Positions 10,145 through 19,257 of a stretch of DNA of 64,000 nt are shown piece by piece (positions within the stretch are counted from its first letter, which is position 1; each line of letters starts with the position of its first letter). The translations under genes and the position numbers were made by a program. Source of the stretch: Amylolactobacillus amylophilus DSM 20533 = JCM 1125 (GTDB lineage: Bacteria > Bacillota > Bacilli > Lactobacillales > Lactobacillaceae); assembly GCF_001936335.1 (NCBI RefSeq), contig NZ_CP018888.1:496001-560000 (forward strand), given 5' to 3'. Below the pieces are notes generated by a model. The model did no database searches. It worked only from the letters and a program-made list of their open reading frames with translations, and was not told where the DNA came from.

Positions 10145-11479
10145 TTAAGCAAAGTACTGTAAATCGCTGGCCACGCTTGGGTACGCGAAGACCTTGTTCA
10201 ACAATTCCTTGTGCGTAATATGTTGGTCAATGAGCCACATAAACTGATTAATCAAATCCTCTGCAGTACTACTCAACACGGCGGCACCAACTACTAGGTT
10301 GTTCGTGCAGTCAATCACGACCTTCACCCGTGCGACTTGTTCCTTGGTCCGATTGTACGAGTACCAGCCGGTCACATCTAAATCCTTCACTTGGTAGTGC
10401 TTCGAATCTGCCTTTGCGGCATCGGTAGTCACGCCGACCTGTGCCAGTTCGGTGGTTGAGAAGGTGATCTCTGGTACAACTGGTAGCGCAAATGGAACAC
10501 TACTTTTCCCCAGAATGTGGGCGACGAGGTATCGGCTCATGTAGCCAGCAATCGGTGTTAATTTAGGAATGTTCAGGTCAGTGACATCACCGATGGCGAA
10601 AACATGCTCGTTTGTGGTCTGCAGATACTGGTCGACATGCACGCCACGGCGGCTAAACTCCACGTTCGCTTTTGCCAAATCAAGGGCTTCAATATTTGCC
10701 ACCCGACCGGTTCCTGCATAGACCTGATCGGCCGTAATGGACCGTCCATCGGCAAGGACAACCTCAAATTGGTTGCCAACTTTTCTAATCTCAGTTGGAC
10801 TGGCATTCAACTGGACGTCAATCCCAGAATCACGCATTAACTCAACCAATTGCTGCACTTCCTCCTCGTCGAAGCGTTTGAGGGGCCGCTCGTTATGATG
10901 AATCAAGTGAACCGTTGCCCCGGCTTGATGCGCGATGTTCGCCAACTCAAACGAGACGAAGCCCCCACCAACAAAAATCAATTCGTCTGGTAGGCAATCT
11001 AGGTCGAGAAAATCAGTTGACGTCATGAAGTATTCCTTCCCCGGAATATCGAGGATAGCTGGGCGGTGGCCCGTGGCAATCACGAAATTGGTAGCTTGGT
11101 AGGATTCGTCACCCACCATAATTGTGTGCTCAGCGGTAAAGCGTGCTGTGCCATGCACCGTTTTGACGCCACTATGCTTAAGACCTTCCTCGGTACCGCC
11201 GGGAATCGCTCTCGTATAGCCTCTTTTAAATTCCATCAATTCCGGCCAGTTGATCTCGGGAGCACTTTGGACGCCGAAGCCCGTCATCTGACGCGCACGT
11301 TGGCGCGTTTCAACTGCGGCGTAGAGCATCTTCTTCGGGTCGCAACCGAAGTTTGGACATGTGCCACCGTACAGATTATTCTCCACAATCATTACTTTGT
11401 GGCCGGCGGACTGCAGTCTACTTGCAGCAGCGACACCACCAGGTCCTGCACCAATTACTATTTCATCAAATTTTTCCAT
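10145..11479 (-). CDS. FAD-dependent pyridine nucleotide-disulfide oxidoreductase (glutathione-reductase-like)
   Basis: A 444-residue flavoenzyme. The FAD site GAGPGGVAAASRL is at the N-terminus, followed by the redox disulfide in GGTCPNFGCDPKK, an NAD(P) site FVGGGFVSFELANIAHQAG (about 160-180), a second FAD motif FAIGDVTD, and a C-terminal dimerisation domain. The class I active site has C-x4-C spacing as in glutathione, mercuric and dihydrolipoyl reductases, but the catalytic C-terminal His-Glu pair of true glutathione reductase is not obvious, so the substrate is open. An upstream ATG (11518) is in frame, but AAGGG seven bases before 11479 fixes the start there. It lies just downstream of the OpuC genes. 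Confidence 0.85.
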   Translation of the reverse strand: MEKFDEIVIGAGPGGVAAASRLQSAGHKVMIVENNLYGGTCPNFGCDPKKMLYAAVETRQRARQMTGFGVQSAPEINWPELMEFKRGYTRAIPGGTEEGLKHSGVKTVHGTARFTAEHTIMVGDESYQATNFVIATGHRPAILDIPGKEYFMTSTDFLDLDCLPDELIFVGGGFVSFELANIAHQAGATVHLIHHNERPLKRFDEEEVQQLVELMRDSGIDVQLNASPTEIRKVGNQFEVVLADGRSITADQVYAGTGRVANIEALDLAKANVEFSRRGVHVDQYLQTTNEHVFAIGDVTDLNIPKLTPIAGYMSRYLVAHILGKSSVPFALPVVPEITFSTTELAQVGVTTDAAKADSKHYQVKDLDVTGWYSYNRTKEQVARVKVVIDCTNNLVVGAAVLSSTAEDLINQFMWLIDQHITHKELLNKVFAYPSVASDLQYFA

Positions 11480-11524
11480 CAAAAATCCCTTCATTTCACG
11501 AACGACTATTAGTTTCACCAGTAA

Positions 11525-12496
11525 TCAAGTGGTTATCCTAACTTGGGCCTCAAGCAGTTGTTGTCTAGTCAGGTAGCCCATCGTTCTGCTTCCATCAAGC
11601 ACTTTGATGACATCTACGTTGCCAAACTTCTCGATGGCAGCGGTAATTGTTTGCTCAGTAGTGAGTTCTGCCATGCCCCTGCCGGACGTGGGCTTTTGCT
11701 TCAGCAGATAATCTCCCGTGCACAGATCCATCAATTTACGGGTCAGAAAATCTGCCTTCTGTTCCGGGGCAACCCCTGAGAAGAATTCCGTGATGAATTC
11801 ATCCTGAGTATCGTTAACTAATTCAGCGGGAGTGGCCACCTTGATCACTTTTCCTTTGCGCATGACGGCAATCCGGTCGCCAAGCTTCAGCGCCTCTTTC
11901 ATGTCATGCGTCACAAACACAATCGTCGTCTTAAGCGTTCGGTGTAACTCAAGAATCAGGTCCTGTAGTTGCGTTCTAGATAGTGGATCGAGTGCACTTA
12001 ACGGCTCATCCATGAGCACAATTTCTGGTTGCGCAGCCAAGGCGCGCAAAATACCGACTCGTTGCTGCTCACCGCCTGATAACTCACGTGGGTATCTATT
12101 CCTGTACTGTTCGGGATCCAGTCCGACCTGTTGTAGCATCTTATCTATGCCCTGTTTTGTCTCCCTCTTATCCTTCCCGACCATATCCGGAATTACCGCA
12201 ATGTTCTGGGCCACCGTCATGTTTGGAAAAAGGGCGATTTGCTGCAAAACATAGCCCATCTGCCACCTTAACTTCTGTAGATCATAGTCCTTGAACCTCT
12301 TGCCATTAATGTACAGATACCCATCGGTAATCTCATGCAAGCCATTGATCATCTTGATCGTAGTCGTCTTCCCGCTACCAGAGGGGCCAACAATCACAAA
12401 TAGTTCGCCCTGTTCAATTTCCAGGTTCAAGTCATTAATGATTTGCTTACCATCAATTTGCTTACCAATATGGTCAAACTTAATAATTGGCTCCAT
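11525..12496 (-). CDS. opuCA: Osmolyte (glycine betaine/carnitine/choline) ABC transporter ATPase, OpuCA type
   Basis: A 323-residue ATPase. Walker A GPSGSGKTT is near 38-46, signature LSGGEQQR near 140, Walker B IVLMDEPLSALD near 160, and the switch His in FVTHDM. The C-terminus (about 255-323) holds one CBS-like region, shorter than the two CBS domains of many OpuCA proteins. It would drive uptake of compatible solutes under osmotic stress. Its ATG overlaps the stop of the permease/binding-protein gene by one base (TAATG), so the two subunits are translationally coupled. Confidence 0.92.
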   Translation of the reverse strand: MEPIIKFDHIGKQIDGKQIINDLNLEIEQGELFVIVGPSGSGKTTTIKMINGLHEITDGYLYINGKRFKDYDLQKLRWQMGYVLQQIALFPNMTVAQNIAVIPDMVGKDKRETKQGIDKMLQQVGLDPEQYRNRYPRELSGGEQQRVGILRALAAQPEIVLMDEPLSALDPLSRTQLQDLILELHRTLKTTIVFVTHDMKEALKLGDRIAVMRKGKVIKVATPAELVNDTQDEFITEFFSGVAPEQKADFLTRKLMDLCTGDYLLKQKPTSGRGMAELTTEQTITAAIEKFGNVDVIKVLDGSRTMGYLTRQQLLEAQVRITT

Positions 12497-14025
12497 TATT
12501 TATCACCAACCAATCCGTGTGTTTGCAGGAACTTGTGGGCAACAGCCTTTGGCTTCTCGTTGTGCACATTGACTGCATAATTCATTTCCTGCATCTGGTG
12601 CTCCGTAATCTTGCCCCGCAACTTATTCAGTGCCGCCACAACCTTCGGGTGCTTCTTAGCAAAACTCGTCTTCATCAGCGGTGCCCCTTGATATGAAGGA
12701 AAAACATTTTGATCGTCCGTTAACAAGCTGAGGTTATACTGCACTAATTCACTGTCGGTCGAATATGCATCTACGACCTGAACGGAATCGTTCTTAATGG
12801 CAGCGTAGCGCAGCTTTGGCTCCATCGTTTTAACCGTGAAGTTCAGCCCATACGCCTGCTTAATTGCCGGATAACCATCTGGCCGATCGGTGAATTCAAG
12901 CGTAAAGCCGGCGGTTTGGTTCCCGCCAATCTTTGCCAGGTCACCGATTGTCTTTAGGTTCTGGTTAGTGGCGAAACTCTTTTTGACGGCAATTGCATAA
13001 GTATTCTGATACTTCATCGGTGGCAGAAGTGTCATCTTACTTTGACTAGCAAGCAATTTTTTGGCTAATTGATAGGTCTCAGCAGGTGTCTTTACTTGAT
13101 CAACCGCAGGTGTTTTCTTGACCAGGCTCTCCAGGACAGTTCCGGTAAATTCCGGATAAATATCCACCTGATTCGCTTTCAATGCCTCATAAACGAAGCT
13201 GGTCTTGCCGAAGTTCTGTTTCAGTTCAACGTTAATGTGGGGGTCGGCATCCTCAATCAATTCTTTGTACATGTTGATTAAAATATCTGGCTCAGATCCG
13301 AGTTTACCTGCAATCACAACTTTCTCTGTTTGATTTGCGGCTACATTCTGGTAAACTGCCTGACCGACGTAACCCACAAGAACCACTCCTAGTACCACAA
13401 TGGCGTAAACTGGGCGTAATTTCTGCAAAAGGTTGATTAGACCCGAGATCAAGACAGCCAAGAGTGCGGAGCTGATGGCACCAATGAGAATTAGAGCCGT
13501 GTTGTTCCGGTCAATTCCAAGGAGAATGAAACTACCAAGGCCGCCTGCACCAATCAGGGCTGCTAGCGTCGCCGTCCCGACAATCATCACGAATGCAGTG
13601 CGAATGCCCGAAATAATTACGGGCATTGCAATTGGGAGCTCCACTTTAATTAGGCGCCGGCGAAATGACATCCCAAAGGCAACGGCTGCCTCCTCAATGG
13701 AGGGATTAATTTCCGTTAAGCCTAAGTAAGTATTCTGAAAGATGGGTAATATTGCGTAGATTACTAATGCAATCACCGCCGGTACCTGGCCGATACCCAC
13801 AAGGGGGATCAACAGCCCAAGCAGTGCCAGAGAAGGAATCGTCTGCAAAATACCGGCAAGTTGTACCAGAATCTCGGCAAATCTCTGGTGCTTCTTAGCC
13901 CAAATTGCGAGCGGAATAGCGATTGCTATCGCCACCAGTAGGGCTAGTACAGAAATATTTAAATGTTCAAGTAGCGCCGTTAATAAGGCTGCTTTGCGTT
14001 CTACCAACGTCTGTATTATATTCAT
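12496..14025 (-). CDS. Osmolyte ABC transporter fused permease and substrate-binding protein (OpuCB/OpuCC type)
   Basis: A 509-residue fusion. Residues 1-205 form a permease with about five to six membrane segments and the ATPase-docking motif EAAVAFGMS. A further membrane helix near 215-230 leads into an extracytoplasmic substrate-binding domain of the OpuAC/OsmF type (about 240-509: KVVIAGKLGSEPDILINMYKEL, QVDIYPEFTGT). With the next gene it makes a complete two-gene importer, the arrangement seen in many lactobacilli. No CosR-like regulator is adjacent. Confidence 0.92.
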   Translation of the reverse strand: MNIIQTLVERKAALLTALLEHLNISVLALLVAIAIAIPLAIWAKKHQRFAEILVQLAGILQTIPSLALLGLLIPLVGIGQVPAVIALVIYAILPIFQNTYLGLTEINPSIEEAAVAFGMSFRRRLIKVELPIAMPVIISGIRTAFVMIVGTATLAALIGAGGLGSFILLGIDRNNTALILIGAISSALLAVLISGLINLLQKLRPVYAIVVLGVVLVGYVGQAVYQNVAANQTEKVVIAGKLGSEPDILINMYKELIEDADPHINVELKQNFGKTSFVYEALKANQVDIYPEFTGTVLESLVKKTPAVDQVKTPAETYQLAKKLLASQSKMTLLPPMKYQNTYAIAVKKSFATNQNLKTIGDLAKIGGNQTAGFTLEFTDRPDGYPAIKQAYGLNFTVKTMEPKLRYAAIKNDSVQVVDAYSTDSELVQYNLSLLTDDQNVFPSYQGAPLMKTSFAKKHPKVVAALNKLRGKITEHQMQEMNYAVNVHNEKPKAVAHKFLQTHGLVGDK

Positions 14026-14204
14026 GTCTCAATCCTCTTCTTCCAGTATAACTATTTAATATAAATTCTCTACCTATTATGCTCTAAAATTTAATATTCG
14101 CTGGCCACTTTGCTTTACTTTAGCGCTACAATTGACTAAACTAAATTACCTTATTAAACGGTTAAACCATTATTTTTTACGAAAATGGAGGTGCGGAGAT
14201 AGCA

Positions 14205-16526
14205 ATGGACAAGAAGATTCTTGAGGTAGAACAGAAACGGGTAGATTATGTTGTGGACGAGATCAAACATCAGCTGACGAGCACTGCAGAACAATTGGGT
14301 AAGGCATTGACGGAACGCCGTAAAGTCGAAGCAACATACGGTGACACAGCCAAGGTTAATCTAGCTGAGGTCGATGACCGCATGGAGACTAACGCTGCCA
14401 TTCAACAACAAAAACAGCTAGTGGCATTAGCAGTCGAGAATGAGACTATTCTGACCAACCGCGAAAAGAATTTGCATCTCCTGCAGAAGTCACCCTACTT
14501 CGGTCGCATTGATATCGCTGAGGACGGCGAGCAAGAGACACTCTATATCGGTACCTCCTCGCTCATTACCTCGGATGATGAATTTCTTGTCTATGACTGG
14601 CGCGCGCCAATCTCCTCCCTTTACTATAACGGTACACTTGGACCAGCCACATATGACACCCCGGTGGGGTCAGTTGATGTAGAGCTTTTGCATAAGCGCC
14701 AGTTTAAAATAGTGCATAACCAGATTGTTAAGATGTTCGACACCAACGAAACGGTCGCTGACGACGTGCTCCAGGACATGTTGAGTGAACAAAGCGATAC
14801 CCACATGAAGAATATCGTGGCGACCGTCCAACAAGCGCAGAACGAGATAATCAGAAACACCACTTCTGACCTACTGGTTGTAGAAGGAGTCGCCGGGAGC
14901 GGGAAGACCTCAGCCATCCTTCAACGCGTTGCTTACCTCCTATACCACGCCCGTGAGAAGCTGGATGCTGAACAAATTATTCTTTTCTCACCTAACAACC
15001 TCTTCAGCAACTACATCGCAGAAGTCTTACCAAGCCTTGGTGAGAAAAACATGCGGCAAGTCACGCTCATGGACTTCTTAGAGCACCGCCACCGTGGCTT
15101 CACTATTGAGAGCCTCTTCGAGCGCTTTGAACGCGATCAGCAGAATCTACCAACCGTTACCAGGCAAATTCGGGATTTCAAGGAAAGCTCCAGTTTCGTT
15201 AAGTTGCTTGAAGAATACCTCAGGCAAACTCCTAGTGACTTGCTGCCGTTCAGCAACCTCGTTCTACATGGGGAGGTAATCATTGGTAAAGATGAGATTA
15301 AGGCAATCTATACCAGCATTTCCAACCGTTTCTCGTTGCCAGAACGGTTCACCCAGACAAAGAACGCACTAATTAAACTGTTGCAGAACCGTACCCGCGC
15401 ATATGCCAAAACAAATACCATCGAACAAGCGATCGAAAACCTCACTGACTCAGAATACCGCCAAATTCTGGGAGATAAGGAAGGCAGTTTTGCTAGCTAC
15501 GACGATGAGTACAGTTTCGTGGCCTATCGGCTGGCCAAGCGGCACCTCAAGCTAGTTTACGATGCCATCTATAACGACTATTTCGTCGATATCTACCAGA
15601 CATACCTTAATTTTCTTAACCATTTAGAGCCAGCAGGAATTGCGCCGAAGGCTTTCAAGGAGTCAATTTACCAATCAGCCAACGACATCGAGCTCCACCG
15701 TTTAAGAATTACGGACGCCGTGGCCATCATGTTTCTTCGCGACCTCCTCACTGGCTCAGGTCAGAACCATACGATTATGTATCTCTTTGTCGATGAGATG
15801 CAGGATTATTCCGCGAGTCTGCTCCTTTACCTAGCTCACGCATTCCCCAAGGCCAAGTTGACCCTCTTAGGTGACCAGAGCCAGTCAATCTTTACGGATA
15901 ACCCGACAAGAAAGGGCACTACTAGTCAAGAGCAAACACTACAACAGCTCTTCCCCCAAAAACGCCTTAACTACCATGAATTAAATACCAGTTACCGTTC
16001 AACTAAGACCATTACGGACTTTGCCAAGGCAATTCTTGCTGCAAGTAAAATTGAGGCGTACTCGAGAGCTGGCACTCTACCAACCCTGGTCCAGTTCAAC
16101 GACGAGGAGCAGTTAAACGCCGCCTATCCCACGATTATTCGCCGAGAACTACGCAACAACAAGATTGTTGCATTAATTACGAAGACCGCGGCGGAGGCTA
16201 AGGGTTTAGCTTCGCAGTTAGCACCCACAATTGAACTCACGCTAATTACAGCTAAAACTCGTTCCCTGAAGGAAGGGCTCCTAATCATGCCCATCTATCT
16301 AGCTAAGGGCTTGGAGTTTGACAGTGTCATCGCCCATAACGTTTCCACCACTAACTTTACTGACCATGCCGATGAGGAATTAATCTATACAATTGCCAGT
16401 CGTGCGCTGCACAGGCTCACACTAACCGTGGCAGGAACGCTCTCAAAGATCGTCGCCGACTCTAATGCAGAATACGAATTGCTCGATAATTTGCAGACCA
16501 TAGAAGGAGGAACGAGCAATGTGTAG
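14205..16526 (+). CDS. helD: HelD-like RNA polymerase recycling factor (UvrD/Rep superfamily)
   Basis: A 773-residue protein. An N-terminal coiled coil (about 1-75) is typical of the HelD arm that enters the RNA polymerase secondary channel. The motor has Walker A GVAGSGKTSA near 227, a DEMQDYS motif II near 530, LLGDQSQSI, SYRSTKTI, and a C-terminal AKGLEFDSVI motif. In Firmicutes HelD releases stalled RNA polymerase from nucleic acid using ATP. The start follows GGAG seven bases upstream. The last eight bases overlap the SRAP gene, so both are made from one transcript. Confidence 0.92.
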   Translation: MDKKILEVEQKRVDYVVDEIKHQLTSTAEQLGKALTERRKVEATYGDTAKVNLAEVDDRMETNAAIQQQKQLVALAVENETILTNREKNLHLLQKSPYFGRIDIAEDGEQETLYIGTSSLITSDDEFLVYDWRAPISSLYYNGTLGPATYDTPVGSVDVELLHKRQFKIVHNQIVKMFDTNETVADDVLQDMLSEQSDTHMKNIVATVQQAQNEIIRNTTSDLLVVEGVAGSGKTSAILQRVAYLLYHAREKLDAEQIILFSPNNLFSNYIAEVLPSLGEKNMRQVTLMDFLEHRHRGFTIESLFERFERDQQNLPTVTRQIRDFKESSSFVKLLEEYLRQTPSDLLPFSNLVLHGEVIIGKDEIKAIYTSISNRFSLPERFTQTKNALIKLLQNRTRAYAKTNTIEQAIENLTDSEYRQILGDKEGSFASYDDEYSFVAYRLAKRHLKLVYDAIYNDYFVDIYQTYLNFLNHLEPAGIAPKAFKESIYQSANDIELHRLRITDAVAIMFLRDLLTGSGQNHTIMYLFVDEMQDYSASLLLYLAHAFPKAKLTLLGDQSQSIFTDNPTRKGTTSQEQTLQQLFPQKRLNYHELNTSYRSTKTITDFAKAILAASKIEAYSRAGTLPTLVQFNDEEQLNAAYPTIIRRELRNNKIVALITKTAAEAKGLASQLAPTIELTLITAKTRSLKEGLLIMPIYLAKGLEFDSVIAHNVSTTNFTDHADEELIYTIASRALHRLTLTVAGTLSKIVADSNAEYELLDNLQTIEGGTSNV

Positions 16527-17130
16527 CCACTTCTCCATCGCTAGCATGTCTGAAATTAACAGTTTTCTCCGCGAGCTCAATTTACCGGTGGTAAACGCTA
16601 ACGATGACCCATCAAATAATGACGAAGCTACCGAAATCTATCCGAACATCCAGGCACCTGTCTTAATCTACCAGAACAATCAATTACAATTAAACAAACT
16701 CAATTGGGGGTTCGAAAACCCAATTGATAAAAGAAAGCCGCCTATTTTCAACGCCAGAATCGAACGGTTCTACGAGGCTAAACCCTCGATGTGGGATCAG
16801 GCATTTGCGCAACAACGCTGCCTGATTATTGCAGCGCGCTTCTACGAGAGTCACCCGACTGAAACCGTCAAGAGCGCAAAAACCGGCCGAAGTATGAAAC
16901 GACCATATCAATTTAAGTTAGCTGACCAAGATTTGTTTTTCATCGCTGGCATCTATGAGGCTGACCACTTTGCAATGGTCACAACGGAACCAAACGAGGC
17001 GGTACGTCCTTACCACAACCGCATGCCACTTCTGCTGGAACCAGCCGAGATTAGGACCTGGCTTTTCCAAAACTTCACTGAATTGGTTAATCGTCCTACC
17101 ATTTCGTTAGACATCAGGCCAGCAGAATGA
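16519..17130 (+). CDS. SRAP (YedK/HMCES-type) abasic-site processing protein
   Basis: A 203-residue protein that begins MC, leaving Cys2 as the N-terminal nucleophile after Met removal. In this family Cys2 bonds covalently to abasic sites in single-stranded DNA. Further family features are NARIERFYE (the Asn/Arg DNA contacts), AARFYES (the catalytic Glu region, normally G.YEW) and YHNRMPLLL with the active His. The start GTG/ATG region overlaps helD by eight bases. No LexA box is seen nearby, so SOS control is not supported; the pairing with HelD hints at coping with DNA or transcription blocks. Confidence 0.9.
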   Translation: MCSHFSIASMSEINSFLRELNLPVVNANDDPSNNDEATEIYPNIQAPVLIYQNNQLQLNKLNWGFENPIDKRKPPIFNARIERFYEAKPSMWDQAFAQQRCLIIAARFYESHPTETVKSAKTGRSMKRPYQFKLADQDLFFIAGIYEADHFAMVTTEPNEAVRPYHNRMPLLLEPAEIRTWLFQNFTELVNRPTISLDIRPAE

Positions 17131-17453
17131 AGGTAGCTTACTATTAATAAGTAAAATACCCAAAATTCAATTTGTTAATATTAAATAAAATTGCTACTAA
17201 TTATTTTAAAAAAGTTATATAACTGAAGTTTTACTAGTTTACGCTGCCGCTATTTTCAGGAATGTTAAATAACGGATGTCTATACGCAGTTAGTTCATAT
17301 TTTTCAGAAAATATGAACTTTTTTAATCCGTTTTCAGTAATCGGATACACAGCCAGATTTAACTTGAAGTGCGAAATTATTTTATCGTAACAATCATGTT
17401 CCCTGTTATGTTTACCACTATTGTTTTTTAAGAAACAGAATGGGTAATTATCA
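17131..17453. other. Intergenic region with a possible gene remnant on the minus strand
   Basis: AT-rich spacer of 323 bases. On the minus strand a frame from about 17400 to 17234 reads plausible protein (…KLNLAVYPITENGLKKF… to a TAA) but has no start codon or ribosome site of its own. It may be the decayed end of a lost gene; I do not recognise it. Confidence 0.3.
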
Positions 17454-18296
17454 ATGCACAGAAGTATCAGCAAAAAGTTAATTACATTAATAGGTATCTT
17501 ATTCACAGCAATCGGCATGCTTGGCGTCAATCAAGTGTTGCCAGCAAATCATGTCGAAGCAACGCTCGAATTGAAAGGTGGCCATTGGCCAAGCAGAACT
17601 GTTACCTACTCGATTAATCCAGGCACCGAAGCTACGGTTGCCTCAGCGTGGATTAACGCAGCCAACGAAATCAATCGTTACGGCATCATCAACTTTGTTT
17701 AGACTTCAAACGGGGCAGTGAAGTTGGGCCAACAAGTCGCCACTAACCAATCCGAACTAGGCGTAACCCAGACCTGGCGCCGCGGCAATGAGTATAGCCG
17801 CGCTGTTGCCTATCTGTCGGTTAATCAGAGTCTGAAGAATAGTCAGGGTAATAACTACTACCAAAGACAATATCCGGCGGCGTTGCACGAGCTCGGTCAC
17901 GTCATCGGGTTGAAACATGACACGAATCCCGCCGGTTTGATGTACTCAGCAAGTGGCGCCTCCTTCAGCACGATTGACAGTACGTTTTTGAACGCGATGA
18001 TCCAAATCTACGGTGCTTCGACCACTGGTTATGTGGGCTATGCGGCACAATCTAATGCCTCAAATGGTAACACACAACAAGCAGCACCAAATAGTGGCAC
18101 CGCAACTAGAACCACCGATAACGTCGTCCCTACGCAGCAGACTACAGCGACCAACACTTTGGTTAACGCTAAGCAGCTAGAGGTTCGCATTAAAAATCTC
18201 TTAGAGGAGCTCACGCAATTCTTCAATGCGCATCGCGCTGAATATCAGTCTAGCTTAGCCAGTCACGATAAGATTCAGATGACTAGGGCAAATTAA
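17454..18296 (+). pseudogene. Secreted metzincin (matrixin-like) zinc metalloprotease, interrupted by a TAG codon
   Basis: One frame runs from ATG 17454 to TAA 18296 except for a single TAG at 17700-17702, after residue 82 (…GIINFV*TSNGAV…). It has a signal peptide (LITLIGILFTAIGMLGV…VEA), then AALHELGHVIGLKHD near residue 144, the full HExxHxxGxxH zinc site, and a Met-turn at GLMYSASG. A Thr/Gln-rich linker and a C-terminal helix follow. Without the stop it would be a 280-residue secreted matrixin-type protease. Downstream of the stop there is no good ribosome site before GTG 17718, so the protease is probably not made, unless the codon is read through or is a sequencing error. Confidence 0.85.
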
Positions 18297-18343
18297 CCAA
18301 GCAATAATTTTTACCAAAAGTATCCCACAGGGGCTTTTTTTCG

Positions 18344-18352
18344 TGGTATAAT
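18344..18352 (+). promoter_or_regulatory. Extended -10 promoter of tRNA-Gly
   Basis: TGGTATAAT (TG at 18344-18345, TATAAT at 18347-18352) ends 13 bases before the tRNA. No clear -35 is present, consistent with an extended -10 promoter. Confidence 0.6.
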
Positions 18353-18365
18353 TTTTATTGCTAAT

Positions 18366-18436
18366 GCGGGTGTAGTTTAGTGGTAAAACTTCAGCTTCCC
18401 AAGCTGGCGTCGCGAGTTCGATTCTCGTCACCCGCT
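18366..18436 (+). tRNA. tRNA-Gly (anticodon CCC)
   Basis: Cloverleaf of 71 nt: acceptor GCGGGTG/CACCCGC, D arm GTTTAGTGGTAAAAC, anticodon stem TCAGC/GCTGG around loop TTCCCAA (anticodon CCC), and T arm with GTTCGAT. The 3' CCA is not encoded. It is a single gene between its own promoter and a terminator. Confidence 0.95.
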
Positions 18437-18441
18437 TCTTA

Positions 18442-18469
18442 AATAGTGGATTATTCCACTATTTTTTTT
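18442..18469 (+). terminator. Terminator of tRNA-Gly
   Basis: AATAGTGGA-TTAT-TCCACTATT followed by a T-run, starting six bases after the tRNA. Confidence 0.9.
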
Positions 18470-18499
18470 GCGAATTTTACGTGATCCGCATAATTCATA

Positions 18500-18525
18500 C
18501 AACAAAGAAGCAGATTTTCATCTGC
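18500..18525 (-). terminator. Terminator of the small minus-strand genes
   Basis: On the minus strand: GCAGAT-GAAA-ATCTGC followed by TTCTTTGTT. Confidence 0.7.
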
Positions 18526-18582
18526 CTGTGCGCTTAGCCTCGATGCACCTTGGTACATGCTGCTTTTCTTTTAGCTGGTCTC

Positions 18583-18789
18583 TTAGCGTAAATCCTGAAG
18601 GCGTTCTTCCAGTCTGCTAATCTGACTCTCGGTCGCCGAAATCTCTGCCTGTACTTCCGCCAACGTCAGACCACTAGCGCTATAACCCTTGTACATTGCA
18701 GTGGCATAGTCGGTCTCCGTCAGCTGGCGCAAGCGCTCGTTCAATTTACCCAATTGTTTAACCGTTTGTTCATAGTGAAATTCATCCAT
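18583..18789 (-). CDS. Small coiled-coil protein of unknown function
   Basis: A 68-residue acidic, helix-rich protein (MDEFHYEQTVKQLGKL…SQISRLEERLQDLR) with heptad-like leucines at both ends, so a short coiled coil is likely. AGGAG nine bases before the ATG supports translation. I recognise no family. Together with the 44-residue gene just upstream it looks like a two-gene unit ending at the terminator near 18510. Small ORFs of this type are common at the tail end of phage structural operons, but no phage genes are nearby. Confidence 0.65.
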   Translation of the reverse strand: MDEFHYEQTVKQLGKLNERLRQLTETDYATAMYKGYSASGLTLAEVQAEISATESQISRLEERLQDLR

Positions 18790-18920
18790 CCGTCAATTCT
18801 CCTCACGCCAATGCATCGGGAGCCTTCAGCTGGCGAAATGACAACGCATCGATTGTAGCTGAGTAAGCGCCCATCAGCACCGTAAATCACGGTCACGTGT
18901 TCGTTATTCGGCTCAATGGA

Positions 18921-19055
18921 TTATTCTGCCTGATACCGCAACACCACTACATTTTCTTTATTGCGGACGTGCTCCTCTTCTCGGACAAGTGTAAAATCTG
19001 CGGGTATTACTAGGTCCGGAATCACTCTGCCATTAACTTGGACTACCTCGCTCAT
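18921..19055 (-). CDS. Small protein of unknown function (44 residues)
   Basis: ATG at 19055 follows GGAGG by seven bases; a longer frame from 19112 lacks a ribosome site. The product (MSEVVQVNGRVIPDLVIPADF … ending RYQAE) has no signal peptide, membrane segment or family I know. After the TAA at 18921-18923 the same frame stays open for about 45 codons (…NNEHVTVIYGADGRLLSYN…), so the original protein may have been longer and cut by this stop. Confidence 0.5.
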   Translation of the reverse strand: MSEVVQVNGRVIPDLVIPADFTLVREEEHVRNKENVVVLRYQAE

Positions 19056-19257
19056 CTCAGTGCCTCCAGTTGAAAAACTACTATTATCATCTAAATCACC
19101 CGCAGTATGCACTGATTTTATTTTTCGTGCAAAGGATTTGCCTAAAAAAAATAACTCGAGATATTTGTGAATATTGGCACAAACGATTGAACGTCTCTCG
19201 TAGATGAGTTATAGTAATCACAAAGTAAGCGATTATATGTGAAAGGGAGTACCAATT

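Noticed and set aside
17234-17530. 98-codon minus-strand ORF overlapping the start of the metzincin gene
   Set aside because: Its first third is antisense to the signal peptide of a well-supported gene, and it has no ribosome site. At most the downstream part is a remnant, noted in the feature list.
17700-17702. TAG in the metzincin as a pyrrolysine or programmed readthrough codon
   Set aside because: No surrounding readthrough signal is visible and pyrrolysine systems are not expected in lactobacilli; a plain nonsense mutation is simpler.
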